This document shows positions 34,999 through 46,479 of a DNA stretch of 64,000 bases, in pieces. The stretch's first letter is position 1. Each line of letters starts with the position of its first letter. Origin of the DNA: Acanthosepion esculentum (Eukaryota > Mollusca > Cephalopoda > Sepiida > Sepiidae); contig OZ038485.1 in NCBI GenBank assembly GCA_964036315.1, positions 95,955,611 through 96,019,610 of the forward strand. The letters are read 5' to 3'. The position numbers and the translations under genes are program-made. The notes beneath the pieces are model-generated. The model worked only from the letters and a program-made list of their open reading frames with translations, was not told the DNA's origin and did not search any database.

Positions 34999-35714
34999 TT
35001 AACTTGGCTCCCACATTACCCACTGGAGTGTCGTAGTGGTATGTCTGCAAGGCCCACACAACCCACTGGTGGGTTGTTTACCAATTTCTTTTCTATGAGC
35101 ATTATTGGGAGTGGGATGCTATGATTGATTACTTATGAAATCATGGTACACCAGAATCACACTTTTTTTTTTTTCCAATAATTTTTTAATGTCTTTTATT
35201 TTGTTTTCCATTTGGAATTTCTACTGTTGATCTTTGGATCAATTTTTTATTTTTACATACCATGCATTCAGGTAAACTAATTGGCAAAACATTATGAAAT
35301 AAAAAAAAAAAAAGAAAAAAAGTAGTATATTTTATTTACTTAGGGAATGACAATAATGCCTACAACCAGTAAAATAAACAAGAATTTTAATCTAATAGAA
35401 ATCACATTCTTAATAAATAAAAAAACATTATTTTTCCTAATGTCTGATATAAAGATATAAAAGAAAAAATATAAAAGCTACAATTGCTACATGACTATGA
35501 AAAATTGAATTGATTCTTACTTTATGTCTCTTGTTGAAACCTTCAAGGCAAAGAGAAGGATTACCTTCACATTCAGCAAAAAATGGATTTACTTTTTTCT
35601 TATTAGCTTCCTTTGCACTCATTGTTTTCCTCATTTCACTATAACAGGATTTAAGATATAGTGTTGGGACCCTTGGACGACAAGGGAAACGAGGCTTGGG
35701 AGCCAACGTGTTAA
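34999..35714 (-). mobile_element. piggyBac-like remnant between TTAA sites
   Basis: Both ends carry TTAA (34999-35002 and 35711-35714), the piggyBac target site. Next to them CTTGGCTCCCA and TGGGAGCCAACG are inverted repeats. On the - strand a frame at 35520-35700 ends in FAECEGNPSLCLEGFNKRHK, resembling the Cys-rich C-terminal zinc-finger tail of piggyBac transposases (C-x-x-C-x-G-N-P-x-L-C-x-x-x-C-F-x-x-Y-H). The catalytic DDD core is deleted; only the tail and about 400 bp of 3' sequence remain. Confidence 0.62.
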
Positions 35715-35807
35715 AGCACACAAATCTACCTACTAATAACTTGAATCAATATAGCAATTTTGTTTGCTATTGAGATCTGTCTATATTTCTGAGATGAGGT
35801 GTTATGT

Positions 35808-36285
35808 ACACTATTTACATTATTCAGACTATTGTCCTCATCTTTGTTGTCATATTTATCACAACATTTTGGCTGTTGTATGCTTAGGCCTTCTTCAGGT
35901 GGTTGGAATGAGCACTGGTAAAAAATGGTGGCTGAAGACATTAAGTTTATAAGTCCCAGAAATTCATACACAGATGTCCTTAAGGACACATGGCACAGTG
36001 GATAAAAAGTGTTGGTTAGATCCAGTGACAGGACCCAAAGAGTTGAGTTCAATACCTGGTTATGGTAGTGGAGATGTGAATTAACAGGATATAACTGATA
36101 ACTGACATCCATTAGATATAGCATGTGGAACTAGAACAGTCTACCCCAGCAAGTGAAACAAAGGGTTCAGTTCGACATTCCAACCACCTGAAGAAGGCTG
36201 GAGCTTACAATGGCCGAAATGTTGTGATAAATATGGCAACAAAGATGAGGAAGGACAATAGTGCAAATAATGTAAATAGTGTTGC
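35808..36285. mobile_element. Foldback family A copy with tRNA-like core
   Basis: Arms 35808-35915 and 36173-36285 are inverted. The left reads TTATTCAGACTATTGTCCTC, ATCTTTGTTGTCATATTTAT, CACAACATTTTGGCTGTTGT, CCTTCTTCAGGTGGTTGGAA. The right reads CACCTGAAGAAGGCTGGAGC, TTACAATGGCCGAAATGTTG and AACAAAGATGAGGAAGGACA. The core has a tRNA-like stretch (GGCACAGTGGATAAAAAGTG; GAGTTCAATACCTGG). This is the best preserved paired-arm copy besides 62302-62800. Confidence 0.75.
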
Positions 36286-37019
36286 TATGGAGATGTTTAA
36301 TTAAAAAATCACTGGCGAAATATAATATAACAATGCCATAATAATATCACATTTTTGTTTTTGGTAGATAAAGAATAAATAAAAATGATTAAATTTACTT
36401 AGTATAAATTCAGTAGATAAATATTTTCAGAAAAACTGTCATGTTTCAGTAAAATCATTGAGCTTATGACACAGGTGTAATTTTTTAATTTTTACTTAAA
36501 GGTTGAAATTGATAAGGATTACTTTGTTAAATATTGTCATTTTTCTATTAAAAGTGAAGTAATCTCTAAGTGTATCTGAAAAGATATTGGAAAGAAAACA
36601 GAACATGAAGTATTATTTAAATATTCTGAGAATTCTGAAGCTCACTCTTCAAAGAAAATTTACTACCAATTTGTTTTTGCTCCTTTGAGGAATTTTAAGA
36701 TAGCATTTCATACCACCTCTTGGCAAAGATGCCAAAGTGGAATTGATAACTGCAAGTGGTTAGTATGTATGTGCTGTATAACCACTCATTTTAAAAAAAT
36801 GTAATCTCTATTTGAGCCATTACTAGAGTCAAAGGTAATTTTTATTCTAAATACATCTACTATTAAAAGCCAAAATATTACATTGAACAAATTAGTCAAA
36901 CAAATAAACATTAAAAGAGGAAAAACAGTATCTGTCTATAGTAAAATATTTTGATGTTTTGAGTTAAAAAAGCAAAAATAAAAGGTTGGAATTTGATATC
37001 AATTCCATTCTAAATTATA

Positions 37020-37450
37020 ACATCTTTAAGTATATTCTTCTTCGATGCACTGTCATGACATAGAGGATCATGGCTCTCCACAATTTCCTGTCCTTTGTAG
37101 CTCTTAATAAATTAAGTCCTTTTGTTATCACTCCTAAACCTTGTTCTGCCATCTTTTTACTCAAGTTTGCCAATTAGGTTGTGTGTTGTTTTCCTCTGTC
37201 CCACTTGCCTTTAATCTGTTCTGTGAGTATCAAATTTTTCAAGCCCTCTTTTCTCATTATGTGACCAAGAAATTTCAACTGACTCTTTCTGATAAGTATA
37301 AGTTTCGTTTTTGTTTCCATTTTCTCTAAATATTTTGTTGTTGCTCACATATTCAGTCCATGGTATTCTCACTATCCTTCTGTAGGACCACATTTCAAGT
37401 GAGGAGACTGTCGAGCATTCACTACCATATAGGAAGACTGACATTACATA
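37020..37450 (-). mobile_element. LINE family B C-terminal fragment
   Basis: The - frame reads SVFLYGSECSTVSSLEMWSY, RRIVRIPWTEYVSN, then EISWSHNEKRGLEKF, the tail downstream of the RT domain in RTE-like elements (LLYGCE.W..., MW.YRR.LRI.W). The extreme 3' end (RTTKDRKLWRAMIL-like) lies near 37070. Frameshifts are present. Confidence 0.8.
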
Positions 37451-38104
37451 AGTTCACTACTATGGTAATATAAAAAGCTTATTATAAATGGAGTTATTCA
37501 AACTTCTATTTGTCTTTTTTGGCCATTACTGTTATATTTGGTAGCCTGGGAATTTTTAGCTGAACTCTTATTATTCAATCCAATGGGATATTTTATTTAT
37601 TTATTTATTTTTTTAAACAATAACGTTCACCTTCTACAAGGCCCAAGAGCCACTCAAGCTAGAGGGTTACAGAGTAAGAGGCACAGTTTATGTACATATG
37701 TGGAGCTAACAACAATTAACCTTAGGTTTGAAAAGGTTAAGATCATAGTGATTGGGGAAGCCTCCTCTTGGGAGTTAATTCCACAAAGTAGTGGTTCATA
37801 TGGAAAAACTGTAGGAGTAGAACATTTTACCAATGGAATATGAAGAGAAAGAGTGGTCTGCTATAATGTGTGTGGCATAGCAGGTCTTAATGTCAAGGTT
37901 AGAACTGGTGGTACTAAGGAATGTAGTTTGTCTGAACACTTTCCATGGAAATAGTAGTAGTAGTAGTAGTGAGAAGCTTGCAATGTTTTGTCTGTGGGCG
38001 GAAAACAGTTTACCACCCAACACATTCTGTTGTCGATGTTAGGGTGTAATCTAACATCAGGTAATTCTTAGGCAATTTGTCCTTGCTTTCTGTGTGAATT
38101 TCTG

Positions 38105-38290
38105 GTATAAAGAGTTATTTATATTCAGACTAATGTCCCCATCTCTTTTGTTATTATCACAGTGTTTCGGCTCTGTAGCCCTTTTAAGGTCTGGATAACC
38201 GTAGGCAATTTTGAACTAAATTCTTCATTTAATCTGTGGAGGATAAATTATTCTCATTCCACTGTCCATATGTAGGGGGATATCTCATCT
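38105..38290 (+). mobile_element. Single arm of foldback family A
   Basis: TTATTTATATTCAGACTAAT, TTTTGTTATTATCACAGTGT, TTCGGCTCTGTAGCCC, TTCTTCATTTAATCTGTGGA and ATATGTAGGGGGATATCTCA follow the left arm of the 62302-62800 copy. No partner arm is nearby. Confidence 0.68.
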
Positions 38291-38326
38291 CGTCTCATCT
38301 CATCTCATCTCATCTCATCTCATCTT
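38282..38326 (+). repeat. (ATCTC)n microsatellite
   Basis: About nine pentamer units, grown at the end of a foldback family A arm. Confidence 0.95.
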
Positions 38327-38761
38327 GTCCTTGCTTTTACCAATGGGTCAGTTTCTTCTGCCAGTCCCAAGGATTGAATGCAACATATATGAGCTGCTTA
38401 ATGTTTTTATATTGTCTTGTACGGCCTCCTAAAAAAAAATAGTGTTCTATTTGAAATTCCCAAACATTATTAAATATGACACCTAACTGAAGATGACTCG
38501 AATTGTCGTCTAAAGTGCTGTAGATGATACACCCATGAGAGAATGGTCCGAAATCAGAGGTCCACAACACTGTGCCTTGTCCTTGTCTCATGTTTGTTCG
38601 AACCATTGTACTAAGCTTGAGGAGTTCATTATTTTCTGTCACGGCTTGAAGGGGGGAGTACTTCCTTTCTTTGAGATGATGTGCAGGGTGGATGTTTTTG
38701 AAGTTACCTTCTAGCCTTTGCCTAAAGAGAAAGGACCTACAAGGCAGAAGGTATGACAATG

Positions 38762-39035
38762 AACTACATCAAGCAACAAGGCCTTTGATCAGGAGGTTTT
38801 GAGGAGTGTAGAACCACCTCTTAATTGCTGTTGTTTCCAGGTACACCTTGAACCTTGGTGGGTAACTGTAGGGTCCCAGTTATGGGCAAATAGTCAACCC
38901 CATCAAACTGGGGTCAAAACAATGAAAGTGTAAATACAATACATTTTTTAAAAGAAATTACTAATGATACCAAGAAAATAAAATGTTGGCATTAAATGAC
39001 CCATAAGGAGTTGATATGCCACTAAACACATACCT
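38762..39035 (+). mobile_element. SINE family 2, copy 1
   Basis: Shares its whole length with 42104-42450: CAACAAGGCCTTTGATCAGG, AGGGTCCCAGTTATGGGCAA, AAACTGGGGTCAAAACA, and the tail TTGGCATTAAATGACCCATA with GTTGATATGCC..CTAAAC. The tail resembles, but is distinct from, the tail of the 5S-headed SINEs. Confidence 0.7.
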
Positions 39036-39057
39036 ACAATGCTGCAGACTGGTTTGA

Positions 39058-39285
39058 ATTCAGTGTTTCCTTCTAGACTGGTTGCCTTCTAAGGCTATAG
39101 GACCCAGTCTGTCCTGTTATGTCACTCTTAGCTGGGGGTAGAAGTGATGGATTCATACCTTCCTTAAGGATATTAGTATGCAAGTGAATGTAATGAACTT
39201 TACTAGAATTTAATCTCAGCTTTCTGATTCCTCAATCCAAGCTGCTAACCATTACTCCACTCTGCTTCCACAACTGAAGGGTAAA
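39058..39285 (-). mobile_element. tRNA-type SINE, reversed
   Basis: On the - strand it begins GGAAGCAGAGTGGAGTAATG GTTAGCAGCTTGG, a tRNA-like A-box region, then TTCATTACATTCACTTGCAT, AAGGTATGAATCCATCACTT and CAGCTAAGAGTGACATAACA. The GTATGAATCCA..ACTT..CAGCTA part is shared with the body of the 5S-headed SINEs. Confidence 0.72.
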
Positions 39286-39954
39286 GCAGCTAAAATGGCA
39301 GTCTACCAACCAGTCTGAAATCACTAATCCAAATAGATTAATGTAGAATAATTTCTCATCTCTTAAATTTAGGAATTATGGAAAACTGGTTTACTTCCAA
39401 AGACCTTGGATATAATTTTGTGACCAAGTTAGATAAAAAAAAAAAAAATGATTTTTCTTATTTTTTATGTGTAGTTTTAGAAAGCTCAAGACCCAGTTTA
39501 AGTGTTCCCCAACCCAATTACTTAATAAGCAATTAACCTTTGATGTAGCCTTTTATAATTGTTTATAATTAAATAGACTTATCATAGACTTATATTAAGG
39601 TTTTTATCTTTCCTCTAAGGTCCTGCGTTATTGTTAGTTGTGTCTGGAGGAAAAAGTACATAAGCTTATACCTTCCTCGTTTTTGTTATTTTAATATAAT
39701 ATGGCAAAATTAATTAACCTTCTGTTAGTTCTTTCTCAAGGGGTAGAGAAATAAATGAATTTACATTAAGAATTAAGGAATGGTACTCTACTAAAAAAAA
39801 AAAACAGATTTAAAAACCTTACTTGATTTCTCTTGTTAGGTGGGTGTATATTTATAAAAATGTTAGTTATTTTTTACAGTTTTCTTTGAGGATTAACTTG
39901 CATTTTTAAGTTGCACTGTTAATTGTTTGAAAGATTAATTTTTTTTTTTTTTTT

Positions 39955-40425
39955 TATTAAATCATTTCACTCCAAGCAACTAGGCTACATGGTGTTAGTG
40001 GGAGTATAAGAGAATGAGAAGACTTTCGTTTGAAGAAAGTACAATAAAAGAACAGGCTTCAGGAAGATGGAAGATTATGATTGATATTTCATTTAAATTT
40101 TTGAAGATCCTAGATGGCAGGGAAGCAAAAAAACAGAATAATTTCACAAGCGACAAGTGCAAGAAAAGAAACTATTAGAATAGAACTTATGATTACATCT
40201 AGCGAGTTCAACATTAAAACTATGAGACCTGATTGCCAGTCCAGTAATTAAATTCATGTGACCAAGGCACCAAGGAGTAAAGCACATTAGAATAAATGCC
40301 ATGAAAATATTTAAAGATACAGAAGGAAGCCACATCACGGCAGTGAGAAAGTAACTGAAGTTGAGATACCAGGTCAGGACCAGTAACATTACAAACCCTT
40401 TGGATTTATTTTCAAGAATATTGAC
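39955..40425 (-). mobile_element. LINE family A, reversed, 3' part
   Basis: A T-run and ATCATTTCACTCCAAGCAAC are the reversed 3' end. The - frame reads LIRSHSFNVELARCNHKFYS, NSFFSCTCRL and, further upstream, LVLTWYLNFSYFLTAVMW (GPDLVSQLQLLSHCRDVAS-like with shifts). It stops at 40433 and resumes at 40785. Confidence 0.8.
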
Positions 40426-40433
40426 ATATATAG

Positions 40434-40776
40434 GTTGGTTTGGTTGTTTTGTTTAATGGCATTCCAACCTTAGTGGTCATTTTATGCCGAAAATGATTTT
40501 GAGCGACTTTCATTTGGTTTTCAAAAATGTATTGCTGGAAACCTTTGGTTTTCAAAAATGTATTGCTGGAAACATTTGGTTTTCAAAAAATGTATTGTTT
40601 GAAAATGTATAGCTGGTAATACTATTTTTCCAAAAACGTATAGCCGACAACCTTATTTTTTCAAAAACAGCCTTTCTGTTGGACATAGTCTATCACCGTA
40701 CCCAGCATGCATATGCAGTTTACCGTCATACCCATGGACGCGGATGCATTTTACCGTCATACCCAGGACGCTTGAG
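40434..40776. mobile_element. 343-bp insertion of unknown type, built of 31-bp repeats
   Basis: LINE A is interrupted here and ATATATAG flanks both sides (40426-40433 and 40777-40784), a perfect 8-bp target duplication. The insert starts GTTGGTTTGGTTG and ends CCCAGGACGCTTGAG with no evident terminal inverted repeat. It contains a TTTGGTTTTCAAAAATGTAT TGCTGGAAAC array (31-bp period, 40513-40670, decaying rightward) and a second array on TTTACCGTCATACCC + GGACGC (31-bp period, 40690-40775) that is much richer in GC and CpG. Confidence 0.7.
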
Positions 40777-40784
40777 ATATATAG

Positions 40785-40960
40785 CTAGAGCACTAGACCA
40801 GATATGGAAGCAATATTCAATGCATGGATGAATAGTAGATTTATAAATGTGCAAGATGGATCCTTGTGAGAAAAATTGTTGAGCCCGACATAGTGAACCA
40901 ACTTTCCTAGCAGTAGACCTAACAATTAATTCAAAATAATCATTCTACTTCATGTCAGAA
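40785..40960 (-). mobile_element. LINE family A, reversed, continuation
   Basis: Resumes the element split by the 343-bp insertion. The - frame reads LHIYKSTIHPCIEYCFHIWS, preceded on that strand by SARKVGSLCRAQQFFSQG-like residues. Confidence 0.8.
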
Positions 40961-41454
40961 TATAATCACTCCACTTAATGTCTGTGGAAAATGTGAAATC
41001 AAGGAGGTGTACTTCAGTTACCTGTGCAGGATCAATTAATTTTTTTAGTTCATTTATTTTTATTTGTTAATTACTATTTTATTACTAATTATTTATTCAT
41101 TTTTTTTGGAGCCTAATGAAAAATTTCTTTGGGGGTCTCTGTAGCGAGCCTCACACAAAATCTGGAGCAAGCACATTGGTTGAATTTGTCAGCCATCATA
41201 AAGTTTGCAGAGTCGTTCAAAAACAGAAACTCATGTAATAATTGAACATTAGTCAATAGTACAAAGCCTACTGGCAAATTAATTTGATAGGCTGGGTACC
41301 AATAATTGTTAGTTGCACACGTTGAACAGTGTAATCAAAGCATTAATTGTACCGTGTTCACTGTTTCAAAGATTTATTTCATTTAATGAAACTTATTGCC
41401 TTTTTAGCATGTATTGATATTTTTTTAATTGATAATACAGGTCTGGAGATATCA

Positions 41455-41745
41455 AACCATTTTGTTTTAATTGGTTTCACTTAATGCAAGGCAAAAAAGC
41501 CACTAAGACACAAGGGTTTACTGGGTGTGGAAGTATTAGGAACAGAAACATTAATAATGAGCAAGAAGAGAAAAGCATAATCAAGAGGCCAGTAGATAAC
41601 AATTGACAATGCATTTAAATTTTTACAGATTAAAGTTGGCTGGAAAGCATGGTGCTGGAAGGGAGTTCTACAAGTGAGAGGTGTTAAAAAAGAGAAACTG
41701 TTTGCATAAAATTTACAATTACATTTAGCTAGCTCATCTGTAAAT
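41455..41745 (-). mobile_element. LINE family A 3' end, reversed
   Basis: TTGGTTTCACTTAATGCAAG, AAAAAGCCACTAAGACACAA, GGGTTTACTGGGTGTGG, then GGAAGGGAGTTCTACAAGTG and AGAGAAACTGTTTGCATAAA match other reversed copies. Confidence 0.72.
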
Positions 41746-41769
41746 TGAAGTTTTTTTTCAAATTAATAC

Positions 41770-41880
41770 TGAAAAAATAGCTTACTTCAGGCATTGGTAC
41801 TTTTAGGCCTCTTCAAATTACTCTTTTGGCACCTCACACACTTATCCTAGTGTACCTTTCACTTTTCAGTTTATTTCAGT
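41770..41880 (-). mobile_element. Short mariner-like remnant
   Basis: TTGGTACTTTTAGGCCTCTT and CAAATTACTCTTTTGGCACC align with 53936-53980 (TGGCACTTTTGTCATCTTCG; ATGACTCTCTTGGGACCTC), the 3' end of the mariner-like remnant there. Confidence 0.45.
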
Positions 41881-42103
41881 TGCAATTTTAATGTTTAGGA
41901 AAAAAAAAAATAAATAAAAGTTGCTTCAATAAGTCTATAGCTTGATTCAGTTATTGGAGATTTTATCTGAAATTTTTTTCACTCTGTTTTATAAGATTCA
42001 CCCCTGAATTAAGGGCATTGATAAAGGAGGAAATGATGTTGAAAAATAAATGCATTTTCTTTTTCAAAGTAAGGTTTAAGATATCTTACACTTGTCCCGG
42101 TTA

Positions 42104-42450
42104 TGGTGATAGACTACATCTGGCAACAAGGTCTCTGATTGGGAGGTTTTAAGGAGCATGGAGCCACCTTTTAAATGCCGTTGTTCCCAAGTCCACTCTG
42201 ACCTGGGGTGGTAGCACCTGTTAGGGTCCCAGCTATGTGTAAATATTTAACCCCCAAACTGGAGTAAAAACACTATGAAAGTATAAAAATACGTTTTTGA
42301 TAGTGAAAATATCAGCAATGCATTTTCATAATAAAAAATTAGCAGCAATACATTTTTGTAAAGAAAATTCCTAATGCTCCCAAGAAAATTAAATTTTGGC
42401 ATTAAATGACCCATGGGGAGTTGATATGCTGCTAAGCAAACATATATCTT
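42104..42450 (+). mobile_element. SINE family 2, copy 2
   Basis: GGCAACAAGGTCTCTGATTG, GGAGGTTTTAAGGAGCATGG, CAGCTATGTGTAAATATTTA, then TTGGCATTAAATGACCCATG and GGGAGTTGATATGCTGCTAA. The copy has an internal duplication near 42300-42365. Confidence 0.72.
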
Positions 42451-43487
42451 GCACATACAAATTGTATTGTATGAGCTAAGCAATTTGTATAACATATTTT
42501 TTTTATATCTTTGTTGTTTTATTATATTTTTTACTTGTTTTTAGAAATTTTATAATGTCAAAAAGTTAAATAACAGACCTTAATGGAAATGTTCGGTTTA
42601 GTAATCTAAAAAATTTTCTTTTGGAATCTAAAGTTAGGAATTTTTCATTTTTATGATTTTGTGCATTTTTGATTGGATTGTGTTAGCTTTTTTTGTGTAC
42701 CATATTTTTTTTTTCTATTTTAAAATAATTATGGTCAAATGTTAAATTTTTAAAGAAGACAAAACATTCCAAATGTAAAATACAGTTTGTATTTCATTCT
42801 GTTTGTTATTCATTATTGTATTTATTTATTGGTACACAAAATTCTTAAGGTAATCAATATTTTACATTGTATATCTGCCATTGTGTTCAACTTTGTGTCC
42901 AAAATGTTCACAACCAGAAGCACAGAATTATATGCACAATTTATCATCTTGTGTAGACATGTCTTCTCTGCTGTTTATAAAGATATTATGATGATTAATT
43001 ACATTGGCCTATGTTGTTTCTCTTGCTTCCTGATGCCCACTCTCATGATTTAATAACTCCAGAAAAAACACTTACTAACAGTAGATTCATTTTGCATTTT
43101 GGAAATGGTTACATATCCAGACTCATTTGCAATATCATTCCATTATTTTTCAACTTGTTTGGAAATATTTGTTTTTGTTGTGTCATTTTGACCAATACAT
43201 TCTCCAATCTCCTTCAGGTATATGCTGCCTGTTGTAATTTTTGATTAGAATCTCTTTTTGTCTACAAATATCTTTTTTGCTAAGTTTCACCACAATTAAA
43301 TTTGTGTCTGAATTTCTAAGATAATTTATACTGATTTATTTGAGCTTATGGAATTTAAAGGGTGCCTGTTTGAGTGCATTGTGTGTATGTGTTTGAGTGT
43401 ATTGTATGAGGGGGTGCATGTTCATATATAAAGAAAAAAAATAGAAGCATAAAAAAACTTGGGTTTCTATTACAGACCATTTATTCT

Positions 43488-43540
<53 letters not shown>

Positions 43541-45019
43541 GTTGTGAAATAAAGTTCTTAATGTCTCTTGGATATGTCTGTATTCGTTTTTTCCAGGAGT
43601 TTAGAGTCAATAAGTATAATCATCATATTAATGGTTGAGCTCAAGTCAGCCTTGCGCTAACTTAGAACAAGTAAAGAGAACGCTTGACTTACTTCATAGG
43701 TGGAGGGTTTTGGAAGGCACTTTCAAGCGCCATGCATTGGAAAGTGAAGGAAGAGTTCAGTTATCAGTGGACTGGGGGAAACTAACAATCCCCACTGGGA
43801 ATGTAACTGCCATGGTGTTCAACATCTTGGAGCAAACAGGCGGAGGAGAGTGAGGCAGGAAAATGTTTGTCTTTTTATAGACTTAACCAGTTCTGCATCA
43901 CATCGTTAGAGGACACCAAGTCGGGTAATCATATTTTCAGTTTATTTACTCTTAGCATCATGGGAAAATATATTTTTTAATTTTTTTTTATATTACTTAT
44001 TTTTATTATTATTTTATTTATTGGTTTTATTTTGTGTCTCCACAAGCTTCAATTGCTGTCTTCTGACTTTTTTAGGTGTTTCTCATATTTGGTAACATTT
44101 TTGAAATTTTGAAGTGAACTCTTTATTCAATTCACAGGTGTGAACTAAATAAGACTGAAAGGTGTAGTGGCTGAAACATAACCATAAAAATGATAAGCAC
44201 TTTAAAAAATCAGTGTAAAATAAGTGAATTTAGATTTGAAATTTTGTGTTAGATTGGATGCATTTTAGTTGCTCAGATCTAATTGCTCTAATTGGAGTGA
44301 TGGCAAACATTACTTCATTCAAGGAGGAAAAACTGAATTTAAAGCTGAAGAAAGCCGTTTGGAGACTTTGTGGCACACTACTCACTATTATTTTGTTATC
44401 AGTTCTTTTGAAAAAGTGGCTGTTACACAAGCCTTTATTGCTTTAATCAAATCATCTGTGTGGGTAGTCTAGTGGTTGAGTTGTAAATTAAACTGTTTGA
44501 ACCTCATCCTTTGAAATTGATGGAAGAGTTGATAATTTTAACAGAATGTGAAGAGGAAAGGGATGGAGATGTCTAGTTTATTTGATACCAAGATGACCTT
44601 TTGAGTAATTGTTAAAAGTATTATACATACAAATGTGTTTGAGGTTGGTTAAAGTAAAGATCTCCACTTTTTGCAATGTCTATTTCTCTATATAATTACA
44701 CACACACACACACACACACACACTTTTTGATCATTTACCCATTGTCTGTTTCATGCAGTGTGATTTTCAAAATGGATGTTTTTTTCCCCTTAGACAGTCC
44801 CAAGTTCTCCAAATCTTTTTCAAGTTTTCCAAAAGGAATGTCATTATGCGAACAGTTCAAAATAATTTAATTCCTTTTGTTTATTAATCCATTCACTTTC
44901 TTGAACTTTGATTTACAGCTTCTTCTCCATACATAGATTGCAATTTCTTCTTCTGGTTTTCTTTATCTTTTTCATCAAATTTTGTTTCTTATTATTGTAC
45001 CGCATTCTACTACTGGTGT
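42451..45019. other. Intron sequence without recognised element
   Basis: Besides microsatellites (43490-43539, 44697-44722), I see no shared repeat or exon. A GC-richer patch at 43630-43860 has an open frame but no splice-bounded match to anything I recognise. Confidence 0.4.
43490..43539. repeat. (TA)n(CA)n compound microsatellite
   Basis: About 19 TA units followed by CA units. Confidence 0.97.
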
Positions 45020-45020
45020 C

Positions 45021-45093
<73 letters not shown>
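45020..45093. repeat. (TG)n(TA)n compound microsatellite
   Basis: About 18 bp TG then 55 bp TA. Confidence 0.97.
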
Positions 45094-45097
<4 letters not shown>

Positions 45098-45409
45098 GTT
45101 TACAAAGTATAGTGTGGTTTGACACCAAGCTTCAGTAGTTGGCTACTTGGAAAAATTGAACTCACAACTCTAGTGAATTAGTTGAAGGTCATCTTTGACA
45201 ATCATGAGGTATTGTGGGAGAAAATAGCAGTTGGGAGGTTCAGATGTAAAATAATAAAAAATTCGGTGGTTGTAATTCCAAGGGTCATAAATTACAATTT
45301 CTAAAGTACCATGGACGTAACTTGCAACATACCTTCTTCACACACAAAAAATAAATACTGTTTTCTCCTTTGTTACCACAGATATCCAATGAGGATCAAA
45401 CTCCTGATG

Positions 45410-45775
45410 CTTACTGCATGTTGAAACACTGGTTCTCATAAAATCACCAAAGTTAAGCAATATTAAGCCTGGTTAGTACCTAGAGAGGTGACTGCTTGGA
45501 AATACCAGCTTGGATGTGTGGATTGTGTAATGGATAAAGGCTCAAAATTGTTAATTGGAGAGCAAAGTTCCAATTCCCGTTGGGTTCATTACATTCACTT
45601 ATGAGCAAATACCTTTGGGAAAGGTATGAATCCACTGCTTTTCTACCCAGCTATGGGTTAATTAGTAAGACTTTTATCATTAAACTGTCATTATCTCCCA
45701 AAAAAGAGGTTTACAATTTTAAAATATTTTCTGGCTTTAAATAACCTTCAAAGGGCAGATAAGCCATAGAAAACA
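45410..45775 (+). mobile_element. 5S-rRNA-headed SINE just before a kinesin exon
   Basis: 5S-like head TGAAACACTGGTTCTCATAA, ACCAAAGTTAAGCAATATTA, AGCCTGGTTAGTACCTAGAG, AGGTGACTGCTTGGAAATAC; the first bases are degraded. Then a tRNA-like stretch (TGTGTAATGGATAAAGGCTC; AGTTCCAATTCCCGTTGGGT), TTCATTACATTCACTTATGA, AGCTATGGGTTAATTAG, and the tail GGCTTTAAATAACCTTCAAA ending AGATAAGCCATAGAAAA. It ends about 125 bp before the exon at 45900. Confidence 0.85.
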
Positions 45776-45899
45776 TTGATTGAACAACCTACTAACCATT
45801 ACCTTTACTTCTTTTACTTCTACTATAAAAGTCTATTTTAGTCAACTCAGTGGTATATCTTTTTCTCTAGATACATGAATTTTTATTTTATTTTTGCAG

Positions 45900-45961
45900 G
45901 GTCTGTTCAGTCGTGTGGATGATTTTATTGATGAGAGTTTTACATTCAAAGTGGATATAAG
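45900..45961 (+). CDS. Kinesin motor exon, GLFSR segment
   Basis: The exon is bounded by the acceptor TTTTTGCAG and the donor GTAAGA, starting in phase 0 and ending after two bases of a codon. It encodes GLFSRVDDFIDESFTFKVDI, and the split codon AG+T gives Ser, completing the usual V-x-x-S-YLEIYNE run with the next exon. A 5S-headed SINE ends about 125 bp upstream and an inverted LINE 3' end starts about 40 bp downstream, so the exon is closely hemmed by retroposons. Confidence 0.93.
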
Positions 45962-45999
45962 GTAAGAGTTTAAAAAAAGAAATATAACCAATGTTCATT

Positions 46000-46002
46000 T
46001 TC

Positions 46003-46033
<31 letters not shown>

Positions 46034-46385
46034 TTTCACCCCAAACAAGTCAATAAAGCCACTATGATGCAAGAGCTTACTGTTGTTAGAGAATATGAGA
46101 AAAAGAAAACATTATTAAAGAGAGAGAACAATAAAGAACAGGAATTAAGAAAACTGAAAAGAGTTTCACAAGTGAGAAGTGTGAGAGAAGAAACTGTTAG
46201 AATAGAAATTATGGTTACATCTGGCCATTTCAACTGTAAAATGATGAGACCTAGCCACCAATCTAGTACTGCACTTAAATTTATAAAATCTTAGTACCAT
46301 GGTGGAAAGTTCATCAGAACAATTACCATGGATGTATTTATAGAAAAAGGACAGGGAAGCTATATTCCAGTGTTGGGAAAGTGGC
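46000..46385 (-). mobile_element. LINE family A 3' end, reversed
   Basis: A long T-run, AACCATTTCACCCCAAACAA, GTCAATAAAGCCACTATGAT, GCAAGAGCTTACTGTTGTTA, then TCTGGCCATTTCAACTGTAA and ACCATGGTGGAAAGTTCATC. It starts about 40 bp after the exon ending at 45961. Confidence 0.8.
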
Positions 46386-46479
46386 TGAAACTACTATTAA
46401 GGAGAGAGGATAATAAAAGAAAAACATGCTGCAAAGACATCTTTGGTTACTGATTATGATTTCAAGGACTCAACAATGT

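Noticed and set aside
43635..43853. 72-residue frame in a GC-richer patch
   Set aside because: It begins at TTG, has no matching splice borders and no similarity I recognise.
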